Positions 16,239 to 24,391 of a DNA stretch of 64,000 nt are shown one piece after another; position 1 is the stretch's first letter, and each line of letters starts with the position of its first letter. A program made the translations under genes and the position numbers. Location: contig NZ_CP023701.1 in assembly GCF_008704535.1 (NCBI RefSeq), positions 4,218,501-4,282,500 of the forward strand. Reading direction: 5' to 3'. The notes under the pieces were generated by a model. The model did no database searches. It was not told the DNA's origin and saw only the letters and a program-made list of their open reading frames with translations. This DNA comes from Streptomyces subrutilus. Its GTDB lineage: Bacteria; Actinomycetota; Actinomycetes; Streptomycetales; Streptomycetaceae.

Positions 16239-17744
16239 TCAGGCGAGGGCGGGTTGTGCGGCGGGTTCGGGGTCGGTGGGCGGGGTGGTCGGGTCGGGGT
16301 CGGTGTTCAGTTCGGCCAGCATCTGCCGGGTGAAGCCGAAGAAGTAGGTGGCGGCGAAGCCCACGAGGTAGCCGACCGCGAGGCCGCCCGCGTAGATGGC
16401 GATGGTGGTGCCCATGCCCGACTCGCCGTTCAGCAGGGGGAAGAGGGCCCAGCCCGAGGGGCCGATGGCGGTGGAGCCGAAGGCGACGCCCAGCTGGTTG
16501 AACAGGCCGACGAACGCGCCGCCGGCCGCGCCGCCGACACAGGCGGTGACGAAGGGGCGGCCGAGCGGCAGGGAGACCCCGTAGATCAGCGGTTCTCCGA
16601 CGCCCAGGAAGCCGGCCGGGAGCGCGGACTTGATGGTGGCGCGCAGCGAGCCGTTGCGCGGGAGCTTGTAGTAGACGGCGATGGCCGCGCCGACCTGGCC
16701 CGCGCCGGCCATGGCGAGGATGGGCAGCAGGACGGTGTAGCCGGACTGTTCGATGAGGGTGGTGTGGATGGGGATCAGGGCCTGGTGCAGGCCCAGCATC
16801 ACCAGCGGGAGGAAGAGGCCGCCCAGGACCAGCCCGGCGAAGGCGCCGCCGGTGGCGAGGAGCCAGTTGGCGAAGGTGCCGATGGCGGTGGAGGCCTCGC
16901 CGGCCAGGAACATCAGGCCGAAGAGGGTGACCAGGCCGGAGACGAGGACGGTCAGGGTGGGGGTGACCAGGACGTCGAGGGCCTCGGGGACCCACCGGCG
17001 GCACCACTTCTCGACGTACACGGCGAGCAGGGCCGCGGCGAGGGCGCCGAGGACGCCGCCCTGGCCGGGCTTGAGCTCCATGCCGAAGGCGGTGATCTTC
17101 GCGACGCCGGGGAAGACGATGATCGCGGCGACGGCGCCGCCGAGGACGGCCGTACCGCCGAACTCCTTGGCCGTGTTGTAGCCGACGAAGACCGCGATCA
17201 GGGACATGAAGCCGGAGGCCATCGCGGCGAGGGCGGGGGAGAGGCCGGGCAGCCAGCCCAGGTTGGTCAGCACGCCGTTGAGGCCGGCGATGATGCCGCA
17301 GCCGATCAGGGCCGGGATCAGCGGGACGAAGATGTTGGCGATGCGGCGCAGGAACAGCTTGAAGGGGGTCGCGTTGCGCGCCTTCCGGGCGTCCTTCAGG
17401 GCCGCTCCGCGGTCGGCGAGTTCGTCGGCGGTGACGGGGTGCGGCGCGGGGCCGGGTTCGGTGCCGGGGGCCGGGGCGGCCGAGCGGCCCTCCTCGACCA
17501 GCGCTTCGAACTCGGGGGTGACGCGGGCGACGGTGCCCGGTCCCAGCACGATCTGGTACGTGTCGTCCTCGACCACGCCCAGGACGGCGGGCAGGGCCTT
17601 GAGGGCCTCGTCGTCGACGAGCGTGCGGTCGCGCAGGGCGATGCGCAGGCGGGTCATGCAGTGCGCGATGGAGAGGACGTTGTCCGGGCCGCCGACCAGA
17701 GGAAGGATCGCGGCGGCTGTGGCGCGGTTCTTGTCAGTGGACAT
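16239..17744 (-). CDS. PTS EIIBC permease, N-acetylmuramic acid type (MurP-like)
   Basis: 501 residues. The EIIB domain is N-terminal, with the phosphorylated Cys29 in AHCMTRLR; a Pro/Ala-rich linker near residues 80-110 leads to an EIIC domain of about ten membrane helices. The IPALIGCGIIAG, GVGEPLIYGV and GLHQALIPIHTTL stretches are usual EIIC substrate-site regions. It imports and phosphorylates a sugar. No EIIA domain is fused, so a general EIIA (Crr) would have to donate the phosphate, as in E. coli MurP. The murQ gene is 89 bases upstream, which is why MurNAc is proposed. ATG 17744 is the start; the longer reading to 18485 is the murQ antisense frame. Confidence 0.85.
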   Translation of the reverse strand: MSTDKNRATAAAILPLVGGPDNVLSIAHCMTRLRIALRDRTLVDDEALKALPAVLGVVEDDTYQIVLGPGTVARVTPEFEALVEEGRSAAPAPGTEPGPAPHPVTADELADRGAALKDARKARNATPFKLFLRRIANIFVPLIPALIGCGIIAGLNGVLTNLGWLPGLSPALAAMASGFMSLIAVFVGYNTAKEFGGTAVLGGAVAAIIVFPGVAKITAFGMELKPGQGGVLGALAAALLAVYVEKWCRRWVPEALDVLVTPTLTVLVSGLVTLFGLMFLAGEASTAIGTFANWLLATGGAFAGLVLGGLFLPLVMLGLHQALIPIHTTLIEQSGYTVLLPILAMAGAGQVGAAIAVYYKLPRNGSLRATIKSALPAGFLGVGEPLIYGVSLPLGRPFVTACVGGAAGGAFVGLFNQLGVAFGSTAIGPSGWALFPLLNGESGMGTTIAIYAGGLAVGYLVGFAATYFFGFTRQMLAELNTDPDPTTPPTDPEPAAQPALA

Positions 17745-17833
17745 GCTGGGGTCGCCTTGCGTCGGGGGAGGGGGCGAGGGGCGGGAGGGGGAGCGCGGGG
17801 GCGGCGGTGACCACGGGGGGCGGGACCGGGTGG

Positions 17834-18757
17834 TCAGGACGTGCGGGCGAGGGCGGCCCGCAGGTGGCCCCGGGTGGCGGTGAGCAGTTCGGCGGCGCGG
17901 GGTCCGTCGACGCCGCCGAGGACGACGAGGATGGCGTTCTTGACCTCGCCGCCGGTGGCGGCGAGCGCGGCCTCGATCTCCTCGTCGGGCGCGCCGGTGG
18001 CCAGGGCCACGATGCGGCGGGCGCGGGCGCGCAGCTTCTCGTTGGAGGAGCGCATGTCGACCATCAGGTTCCCGTACGTCTTCCCGAGCCGGATCATCGT
18101 GACGGTCGAGATCAGGTTGAGGACGAGCTTCTGTGCGGTGCCGGCCTTCAGCCGGGTGGACCCGGTGAGGAGTTCGGGGCCGACGACCACCTCGATGCCG
18201 TGTTCGGCGGCCGCGGCGAGCGCGGAGCCGGCATTGCAGGACAGGCCGACGGTGAGCGCGCCGCGGGCGCGGGCGAACTCGACGGCGCCGATCGCGTACG
18301 GGGTGCGGCCGGAGGCGGAGATGCCGATCACGGTGTCGTCGGCGGTGAGGTCCAGCGCGGTGAGGTCCTCGGCGGCCAGCTCCCGGGAGTCCTCGGCGCC
18401 CTCGACGGCCTTGACCATGGCGGAGGGGCCGCCCGCGATCAGACCGACGACCGCCGCCGGATCGGTGTTGAAGGTGGGCGGGCACTCGCTCGCGTCCAGG
18501 ACGCCCATGCGGCCGGCGGTGCCGGCGCCCGCGTAGACCAGCCGGCCGCCGCGGGCCATGCGCGCGGCGATGCCGTCGACGGCGGCGGCGATCCGCGGCA
18601 GCTGCTCGGCGACGGCGGCCGGGACGGTGGCGTCCTCGGCGTTCATCAGACGGGTGATCTCCAGGGTGGACAGCCGGTCGATCTCGGCCAGTTCGGGGCG
18701 GAAGGCCTCGGTGGTCAGCGTGTCCAGCTGGGCGCGGAGGGCGGCGTACGCGGTCAT
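17834..18757 (-). CDS. murQ: N-acetylmuramic acid 6-phosphate etherase MurQ
   Basis: 307 residues. A SIS-fold enzyme with GAGTAGRMGVLDASECPPTF, including the catalytic Glu91, and GAEDS with the second Glu (E122). The ISASGRTPYAIGA and STRLKAGTAQKL sugar-phosphate loops are conserved too. It splits MurNAc-6-phosphate into GlcNAc-6-phosphate and D-lactate. The product then meets NagA, encoded 15 kb away. It is the middle gene of murR-murQ-murP, with gaps of 79 and 89 bases. Confidence 0.95.
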   Translation of the reverse strand: MTAYAALRAQLDTLTTEAFRPELAEIDRLSTLEITRLMNAEDATVPAAVAEQLPRIAAAVDGIAARMARGGRLVYAGAGTAGRMGVLDASECPPTFNTDPAAVVGLIAGGPSAMVKAVEGAEDSRELAAEDLTALDLTADDTVIGISASGRTPYAIGAVEFARARGALTVGLSCNAGSALAAAAEHGIEVVVGPELLTGSTRLKAGTAQKLVLNLISTVTMIRLGKTYGNLMVDMRSSNEKLRARARRIVALATGAPDEEIEAALAATGGEVKNAILVVLGGVDGPRAAELLTATRGHLRAALARTS

Positions 18758-18836
18758 GGGCGGGCTCCCGGTGGTTCTGGTGGTTCGGGTCGTTCTGGTG
18801 GTCCGGTGCGGGCGGGTGGGGCTCGGTGCGGGCGGG

Positions 18837-19970
18837 TCAGCGGGTGGTGCCGGTGCGCTTGCCGGTCGGCACGGGGGTGTGGTGGCGGTGGGCGAGCGCC
18901 TCGTACGAGGCGGTGAGGGCGGGCGCGGCGGTCTCGTACGTGCGCTGCGCCACCCCGACGAACAGGCAGTCGACGACGAGGAGCTGGCTGGTGCGGCTGG
19001 ACATCGCGGCCGGGCGCAACTGGGTCTCGCGGGCGGCGGAGGTGGCCAGGACGTGGTCGGCGTAGTGGGTGACGGGCGCGTTCGCGCGGCCGGTGAGGGC
19101 GATGGTGGCGGCGCCGCGCTCGAAGGCGGTGCGCAGGGGTTCGATCACGTCGCCGGTGGAGCCGGAGTGGGTGATCGCGACGGCCGCGTCGCCGGGGCGG
19201 AGCTGGACGGCGTTGGTGACGGCGAGGTGGGGGTCGCCGTGGGCGTGGGCGATGAGACCGATGCGCAGCAGCTTCTGGGCCAGGTCCTGGGCGACCAGGC
19301 CGGAGGCCCCGATGCCGTAGATGTCGATGCGGCGGGCGCTCGCGAGGGCGGTGACGGCGGCGGAGAGCTGCGTCAGGTCGAGGCCGGCGGCGGTGTCGGC
19401 GAGGGTCTGCGCCTCCTCCTGCGCCAGCTTGGCGACGACGGCCGCGATCGGGTCGTCGACCGCTATGTCCACGGTGACGGCGGGCGCGGCGCCGGACTCC
19501 TGCTGGGCGGCGAGGGCGGCCAGCGCGAGGCGCAGGTCGCGGTAGCCGGGGTAGCCGAGGAGGCGGGCGGTGCGGACGACGGTGGCCTCGCTGGTGCCGG
19601 TGTGCGCGGCGAGGGCGGAGACGGTGAGCCGGGAGCAGGCGGCGGGGTCGGAGGCGACGGCTTCGGCGACGGCCTGCATGGAGCGGGTCATCGACGGCGC
19701 GAGGCTGCGCACCCGGGCGCGCAGCGCCTGGGCGGGCGGCGCGGGCGGGACCGGGGCCTGGACCTCGGCCGGGACTCCGGCCGGGACTTCGGCCGGGACT
19801 CCGGCCGGGACCTCGGTCTCGGCTTGGGCGGGCGGGGCCTGCTCGCCGGTCGGCGAGGTGTGGGCCGACCGGTCCGGCCCCGGCGCCGGGTCGGCTGTCC
19901 GGTCCGCCCGGGCCGCCGTCGAGGGGGTGGGGGCACCCTCGGGGAAAGTTTCTTTCAGGTTCTGGCTCAC
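18837..19970 (-). CDS. RpiR/MurR-family transcriptional regulator (HTH-SIS)
   Basis: 377 residues from GTG 19970. The HTH domain (TVSALAAHTGTSEATVVRTARLLG) is near residues 120-150, followed by the SIS sugar-phosphate domain (IYGIGASGLVAQDLAQKL, ITHSGSTGDVIEPL). As first gene of the murQ-murP operon it probably senses MurNAc-6-phosphate. The first 85 residues are a Pro/Ala/Glu-rich extension containing a short EVPAG/VPA repeat, encoded by a 12-base tandem repeat, which is unusual for RpiR proteins. The start has little ribosome-site evidence and touches the palindrome 19973-19989, so a leaderless transcript or a later start is possible. Confidence 0.85.
   Translation of the reverse strand: MSQNLKETFPEGAPTPSTAARADRTADPAPGPDRSAHTSPTGEQAPPAQAETEVPAGVPAEVPAGVPAEVQAPVPPAPPAQALRARVRSLAPSMTRSMQAVAEAVASDPAACSRLTVSALAAHTGTSEATVVRTARLLGYPGYRDLRLALAALAAQQESGAAPAVTVDIAVDDPIAAVVAKLAQEEAQTLADTAAGLDLTQLSAAVTALASARRIDIYGIGASGLVAQDLAQKLLRIGLIAHAHGDPHLAVTNAVQLRPGDAAVAITHSGSTGDVIEPLRTAFERGAATIALTGRANAPVTHYADHVLATSAARETQLRPAAMSSRTSQLLVVDCLFVGVAQRTYETAAPALTASYEALAHRHHTPVPTGKRTGTTR
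19767..19814 (-). repeat. 12-base tandem repeat inside the murR-like gene
   Basis: Four consecutive copies of a 12-base unit, GGCCGGGACTCC with single-base variants, in the coding part for the N-terminal linker of the RpiR-type regulator. They encode the E/G-V-P-A repeats. Such an array can change length by replication slippage without breaking the frame. Confidence 0.85.
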
Positions 19971-19972
19971 GC

Positions 19973-19989
19973 CTGAAACATATTTTCAG
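19973..19989 (-). promoter_or_regulatory. Palindrome at the murR-murQ-murP promoter (candidate MurR operator)
   Basis: CTGAAACATATTTTCAG has perfect six-base arms (CTGAAA/TTTCAG) and a five-base AT-rich spacer. It lies two bases upstream of the proposed GTG start of the regulator. TGAAA-N5-TTTCA arrangements resemble RpiR-family operators, so autoregulation of the MurNAc operon is likely. It may overlap the transcription start of a leaderless mRNA. Confidence 0.7.
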
Positions 19990-20096
19990 TCGAGCCCGGC
20001 CGTCAAGGCGCCGTAGGGCACGGGTTTCCCGGGACCTTCGGGGGCCGGGGAGGGGGACCTTCGCCTCCGCGGCCGGGACGGGGCCACAATGGGCGC

Positions 20097-20474
20097 ATGG
20101 ACCACGCAACCCCCCTGGAGCAGGCACTGCACGTCGCCCGCGCCCTCGTTCTCGCCGATCTCGCCGCCGGCGAGGTCGCCGACGCCGATGTCGTCTCCCT
20201 CGTCGAGGACTCGGTCACGCACCGCCGGTGGTGGGTGGAGCAGTGGCCGGAGGGCGTCGACTGCCTTTCCGGGCTCGTCGCCCAGGACGTCCAGGACGCC
20301 CTGCTGGAGAAGTACGGCCGCTGGCCGCTCTGCCCGGTCTGCGGGCACGGCGAACCGCACGCGCTGGACGTGGAACCGGAGCTCGGCCCCGACCCCCGCT
20401 GGGTGTGCTCGGAGGCGGGCGTCATGGTGGCGCCCGTGGGCGCGCTGGGTGCGGTGCTGCGGCCGGGCCGGTGA
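20097..20474 (+). CDS. Hypothetical protein with zinc-ribbon-like CPVCGHGEPH
   Basis: 125 residues, acidic and cytoplasmic. The opening ALHVARALVLADLAAG resembles a helix-rich domain; a CxxC followed by His (CPVCGHGEPH) at about residues 80-90 and a later Cys could hold a metal. I do not recognise the family. It is separated by seven bases from the DUF4031 gene, whose GTG follows its stop, so the two are probably co-translated. It is divergent from murR. Confidence 0.75.
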   Translation: MDHATPLEQALHVARALVLADLAAGEVADADVVSLVEDSVTHRRWWVEQWPEGVDCLSGLVAQDVQDALLEKYGRWPLCPVCGHGEPHALDVEPELGPDPRWVCSEAGVMVAPVGALGAVLRPGR

Positions 20475-20481
20475 GCCGCCG

Positions 20482-20748
20482 GTGACGCTGTACATCGACC
20501 CGCCGACCTGGCCGGGCCACGGCCGCATGTGGTCACACCTGGTCAGCGACGTCTCGTACGAGGAACTGCACGCCTTCGCGGCCGGGATCGGCTGCCCGAG
20601 GCGGGCCTTCGAGCGGGACCACTACGACGTGCCGTCGCACCGGTACGCGGCCGCGGTCGCGGCGGGGGCGGTGGAGATCGGCAGCAAGGAGATCGTGCGC
20701 CGGCTCACGGCGGCCGGGCTGCGCCGCCCCAAGGGCCGCCCGGCGTAG
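20482..20748 (+). CDS. DUF4031 family protein
   Basis: 88 residues from GTG 20482. The opening TLYIDPPTWPGHGRMWSHLVSD and the later HYDVPSHRYAAAVAAGA are typical of DUF4031, a small family found widely in actinobacteria. No function is established. The closeness to the previous gene (seven bases) suggests a two-gene operon. A strong hairpin follows at 20774-20822. Confidence 0.88.
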   Translation: MTLYIDPPTWPGHGRMWSHLVSDVSYEELHAFAAGIGCPRRAFERDHYDVPSHRYAAAVAAGAVEIGSKEIVRRLTAAGLRRPKGRPA

Positions 20749-20773
20749 GCGGGGGCGCGGGCCGCACCCGTCG

Positions 20774-20822
20774 CGGCAGCGGCCCCCGGTGCGGCGCGTC
20801 GCCGTGCCGGGGGCCGCTGCCG
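20774..20822. terminator. Bidirectional terminator between DUF4031 and MFS genes
   Basis: CGGCAGCGGCCCCCGG and CCGGGGGCCGCTGCCG form a perfect 16-base stem (20774-20789 with 20807-20822) between convergent genes. Confidence 0.85.
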
Positions 20823-20838
20823 TGCGCGGGGGCGCGTG

Positions 20839-22110
20839 CTACGCGCGGGCGGTCTGGTCCGCCGGGACCGGGGCCGGGACGGCGGCCGGGTCGGCGGACG
20901 GGGCCGCCGAGGTGACCACGCGGCTCGGCGCCGGGGTGCGGCGGTCCAGGCGGAGCGAGACGAGGGTGAGGGCGATGGCGGTGACGGTCATCGCGGCGCC
21001 CGCCCAGGCGGTGGCGGAGAAGCCGAGTCCGGCGTCGATCACCGTGCCGCCGAGCCAGGGGCCGCCGGTGTTGCCCAGGTTGAAGGCGGCCGTGGTGGTG
21101 GCGCCGGCCAGGGTCGGGGCGGCGCCGGCGACGTTGAACATGCGGGCGTTGAGCGCGGGGGCGGTGAAGAACGCCGAGAAGCCGAGCAGGAAGGCCAGCG
21201 CGATCGCGGCGGCCGCGGTCGAGGCCAGCAGGGCGAGCGCGGTCAGGAAGGCGGTGGAGGCGGTGATGCCCCAGATCAGCACGCCGAACAGGTGCGCGTC
21301 GGCGACCCGCCCGCCGAGGGTGGTGCCGGCCAGCGCGCCGAGGCCGAAGAGGCCGAGGATCCACGGCACCCACTGCGCGTCCAGGCCGGCGACGTCGGTG
21401 AGCAGCGGCGAGAGGTAGCTGAAGGCGCAGAAGACGCCGCCGGCGGCCAGCGCCGTGACGCCGATGGAGAGCCACACCTGCCGGTCGCGGTAGATGAGCA
21501 GCTCGCGGCCCAGCCGCGGCTTCTCCGCGGGCAGCGGGATCTTCGGGATCAGCACCAGGATGCCGACGAGGGCGATCGCGGAGGCCGCGCCGACCGACCA
21601 GAACGCGGAGCGCCAGCCGAGGTGCTCGCCGAGGAAGGCGCCGGCGGGGACGCCGAGGACGTTGGCTATGGACAGGCCGCCGATCATGACGGCCATGGCG
21701 CGGGCCCGCTGGTCCTTGTCGACCATGGCGATGGCGACGGCCGCGCCGACGGCCCAGAAGCCCGCGCAGGCGAGCGCGGAGACCACCCGGGAGGCGAAGA
21801 GGAGCTCGTAGGTGGGGGCCAGCGCGCCCGCGACCTGCCCGAGGCCGAAGAGGCTGATGAGGGAGACGAGGGTGGTGCGGCGCGGGAGCCGCAGGGTGGC
21901 CACGGCCAGCAGCGGCGCCCCGACGACCATGCCGATCGCGAAGGCGGAGATGAGCAGGCCCGCCTGCGGGATGGTGACGCCCATGTCCTCGGCGATGGGC
22001 GGCAGCAGCCCGGACAGCATGAACTCGCTGGTGCCGAGTGCGAAGACGGACAGGCCGAGGACGTACACGGCGACGGGCATGCGGCGGGAGGGTGCGGCGG
22101 CTTCGGGCAT
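20839..22110 (-). CDS. MFS efflux transporter (DHA1, chloramphenicol/arabinose-efflux type)
   Basis: 423 residues with about twelve hydrophobic helices. ALGTSEFMLSGLLPPIAEDMGVTIPQAGLLISAFAIG is the N-terminal pattern of the AraJ/Cmx-CmrA efflux branch, and LLAVATLRLPRRTTLV stands where the MFS loop 2-3 motif lies. It likely exports a small drug or sugar-like compound by proton exchange; the substrate cannot be told. ATG 22110 is preferred because GGTGAGAG precedes it; a GTG four codons upstream is possible. It stands alone, with a terminator facing the DUF4031 gene. Confidence 0.88.
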   Translation of the reverse strand: MPEAAAPSRRMPVAVYVLGLSVFALGTSEFMLSGLLPPIAEDMGVTIPQAGLLISAFAIGMVVGAPLLAVATLRLPRRTTLVSLISLFGLGQVAGALAPTYELLFASRVVSALACAGFWAVGAAVAIAMVDKDQRARAMAVMIGGLSIANVLGVPAGAFLGEHLGWRSAFWSVGAASAIALVGILVLIPKIPLPAEKPRLGRELLIYRDRQVWLSIGVTALAAGGVFCAFSYLSPLLTDVAGLDAQWVPWILGLFGLGALAGTTLGGRVADAHLFGVLIWGITASTAFLTALALLASTAAAAIALAFLLGFSAFFTAPALNARMFNVAGAAPTLAGATTTAAFNLGNTGGPWLGGTVIDAGLGFSATAWAGAAMTVTAIALTLVSLRLDRRTPAPSRVVTSAAPSADPAAVPAPVPADQTARA

Positions 22111-22170
22111 GACTCTCACCAACCACGGCGCACGGGTTCGAATTCCCCCGGACGTGTCGGCCGCGCGGCA

Positions 22171-22839
22171 TCAGGCCGTCAGGGCCGTCAGGGCCGCCAG
22201 CTCGGCCGCGAGGTTCGCGCGGGCCGGTGCCTCCCAGTGCGCGGCGCCGTGGGGGGTGCGGAAGAGCCGGGGCAGGGCCAGGAGCTGGCGCAGGACGGCG
22301 GCGCGGCCGGTGCGGAAGGCGTCGTCGGGGACGAAGCCGTACTCCGCGCGGACGGCGGCCGCGTAGCCGGCGTACGCCTCGGGCGACCCGGCGAGGACGG
22401 CCAGGTCGGCGTCGCAGAGGGCCTCGCCGTTGGTGTCGCCGGGGGCGGGGTCGTGGGTGACGGTGAGCCGCACCAGCCGGGCCGCCTCGGCGGTGCGCGC
22501 CGGGTCCGCGCCGAGCTCGGCCAGGGCGCGCTCGGCCAGCGCGGCGCTGCGCTCCTCGTTCTCGGAGCGGTCGGGGCGGTAGACGGCGTCGTGGAACCAG
22601 GCCGCGAGCTCGACGGCGGCGGGGTCGGCGGCGTGCGGCGCCAGTACGTCGATCCGTGCGAGGACGTCGGCCAGGTGCGCGGTGGTGTGGTAGCGCCGCC
22701 AGGGCTCGGCCCAGGCGGCCAGGAGGCGTTCGGCGTAGGGCGCGGGGTCGCGCCGGGCCGGGACGCCGGCCGCCGCGGCGGTCGCCCGCCAGCGGGCGTG
22801 CAGTGCGGCCGTGTCGGTGTGCGGGGTGCCTGTGTCCAT
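22171..22839 (-). CDS. HD-domain metal-dependent phosphohydrolase-like protein
   Basis: 222 residues. RYHTTAHLADVLARID and ELAAWFHDAVY give the HxxxH ... HD metal-binding pattern, and the rest is alpha-helical, matching the predicted metal-dependent HD superfamily phosphohydrolases of bacteria. Cytoplasmic; substrate unknown. It is divergent from cutC across a 154-base region that holds a DasR-like box, so both could be controlled from it. ATG 22839 is used; longer readings cross the divergent promoter. Confidence 0.87.
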   Translation of the reverse strand: MDTGTPHTDTAALHARWRATAAAAGVPARRDPAPYAERLLAAWAEPWRRYHTTAHLADVLARIDVLAPHAADPAAVELAAWFHDAVYRPDRSENEERSAALAERALAELGADPARTAEAARLVRLTVTHDPAPGDTNGEALCDADLAVLAGSPEAYAGYAAAVRAEYGFVPDDAFRTGRAAVLRQLLALPRLFRTPHGAAHWEAPARANLAAELAALTALTA

Positions 22840-22903
22840 GCGCACATTGTGGGGGTGGCGTGATTGTGCTGGTGGTGCCAGGGTCCGGGCCCGTACCCTG
22901 GAT

Positions 22904-22919
22904 ATTGGACTAGACCTAT
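22904..22919. promoter_or_regulatory. DasR-type operator (dre-like) between HD gene and cutC
   Basis: ATTGGACTAGACCTAT matches 12 of 16 positions of ACTGGTCTAGACCAGT, with the core TGG-CTAGACC intact. It lies 75-90 bases before cutC and 65-80 bases from the HD gene start, in a short stretch otherwise free of genes. It is the third such box in the window. Confidence 0.62.
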
Positions 22920-22993
22920 TTCCCCTTACGGGCCAAAGCGGCCCCGCTCGGGCCAACGGGTCATACGAGCAGTTTTCCGAAGGATGGGATCGA

Positions 22994-23680
22994 ATGAGCA
23001 ACCGTGCGCTGCTGGAGGTGATCGCCCTCGACGCGGAGGACGCGGTCGCGGCCCAGGCCGGTGGGGCGGACCGACTCGAACTGGTCACCGACATGGCCGC
23101 CGACGGGCTCACTCCGCCGCGCGAGACCTTCGCGGCGATCAGGGCCGCGGTCGACATCCCGCTGCGCGTGATGCTCCGCACGACGGACGGCTTCGCGGCG
23201 GGTGACGGCGAGGCCCTGCTGACGGCGGCGCGCGGGCTGCGCGCCGAGGGGGCGACGGAATTCGTCCTCGGCTTCCTCAACGCCGACGGCACCCCCGACC
23301 TGGCAGCGGTCGAGGCGGTCGTGGCGGAGCTCGGCGGATGCAGCTGGACCTTCCACCGGGCCATCGACCGGGCCGCGGACCGCGACCAGCTGCGCAAGGC
23401 GCTCGCCGAGCTGCCCGGCCTGGACACCTACCTGACGGCGGGCTCCGTCGCGGGGGTGGACGAGGGCATGCCGGTGCTCGTGGCCGAGGCGGCCCGGCGC
23501 GACGAGCCGGGCTACGAGGCCCGCATCCTCGTCGGGGGCGGCCTGGCCCTCTCCCACCTGCCGATGCTGCGCGAAGCGGGCGTCGACGCCTTCCACATCG
23601 GCGGCGCGGCGCGCCCCGACGGCTGGGCGCGCCCGGTGTCGGCGGCGGCGGTGGAGGAGTGGCGCACGGCGCTCGGCTAG
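22994..23680 (+). CDS. cutC: CutC family protein
   Basis: 228 residues from ATG 22994, with AAGGATGGGAT just ahead. It has the TIM-barrel CutC pattern: LEVIALDAEDAVAAQAGGADRLELVTDMAADGLTP, IPLRVMLRTT, GFLNADGTPDLAAVE, FHRAIDRAADR and ILVGGGL. CutC was named for copper homeostasis in E. coli, but that role is disputed and the catalytic activity of the family is not settled. A DasR-like box in its promoter instead points to amino-sugar metabolism; this is inference. A (GGCAC)n simple repeat and no gene follow to 23890. Confidence 0.92.
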   Translation: MSNRALLEVIALDAEDAVAAQAGGADRLELVTDMAADGLTPPRETFAAIRAAVDIPLRVMLRTTDGFAAGDGEALLTAARGLRAEGATEFVLGFLNADGTPDLAAVEAVVAELGGCSWTFHRAIDRAADRDQLRKALAELPGLDTYLTAGSVAGVDEGMPVLVAEAARRDEPGYEARILVGGGLALSHLPMLREAGVDAFHIGGAARPDGWARPVSAAAVEEWRTALG

Positions 23681-23890
23681 TGCGCCGCCGAGCGGGGCTG
23701 ACGGGCCCTCACCGTCCGCTCTCCGTACGGCGGCACGGCACGGCACGGCACGCACGACGCGGCCCGGTCCGTCGCGCACCGGACGGAGCGGGCCGCGCCG
23801 CCACCGGCCGGGGTGCGGGGCCGCGGTCGGCCCGGCCCGGGGCGTCGCCCGGCGGGCGGGCCGGTCGGTGGAGCCGGCGGGGGGTGCCGG

Positions 23891-24391
23891 TCAGCAGAAC
23901 TTGTCGATGGCCGCCTGCGCGCCCGCGTTGTACCCCTTCACGAAGTTGGCGTCCAGCGGGGCGATGCCCTGCGGCGGGCCTTCCTTCTTGCAGTCGGCCT
24001 TGGAGTCGGCGAAGCCCTTGCGGAAGCCCGTGGAGAACTGGGACTGGGCGTCCTTCTGTTCGGCCTGCTTGACGGTGCCGCAGGTGACCTTGGTGTTCTT
24101 CTGCTGCGCTGTCACCGCGCCGACCGGGATGAAGCCGGCGGTCGACGCCTTGCCGCTGTCGTCGGCGAGGCTCGAAGCGGTCGAGTTGCCGCCCTTGATG
24201 GTCACCCGGACCCCGGGCTGGGCGCCGCTGACGTTGACGTCGAACTTGCCGGTGGTACCGCTCTTCTTCACGCTGCACGTCAGGGAGGGCGTCGCCGCGT
24301 GCGCCGAACTCGACAGGAGCGATGCCGATCCGAGTGCCAGCGACGACACGATCAGGGGCGTCATGACGGCCAGACGGATGCGTCGGTTCAC
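23891..24391 (-). CDS. Secreted protein of unknown function
   Basis: 166 residues from GTG 24391, behind AAAGGACTGAGGAC. It has a clear signal peptide: NRRIRLAVM, hydrophobic stretch, then SSAHA-AT at about residue 30. The mature part starts like an Ig/sandwich domain (PSLTCSVKKSGTTGKFDVNVSGAQPGVRVTIKGG) with four cysteines in total, two of them early (TCSV, VTCG) and two late (DCKKE, final Cys), and ends in a helical part with Gly-rich turns (FSTGFRKGFADSKADC). I recognise no family. Longer readings to 24589 have no signal peptide and are rejected. No functional partner is adjacent. Confidence 0.78.
   Translation of the reverse strand: MNRRIRLAVMTPLIVSSLALGSASLLSSSAHAATPSLTCSVKKSGTTGKFDVNVSGAQPGVRVTIKGGNSTASSLADDSGKASTAGFIPVGAVTAQQKNTKVTCGTVKQAEQKDAQSQFSTGFRKGFADSKADCKKEGPPQGIAPLDANFVKGYNAGAQAAIDKFC

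Noticed and set aside
23731..23751. (GGCAC)n run after cutC as a regulatory or CRISPR-like repeat
   Set aside because: It is a simple run of five-base units with no spacers or arms; slippage is enough to explain it.
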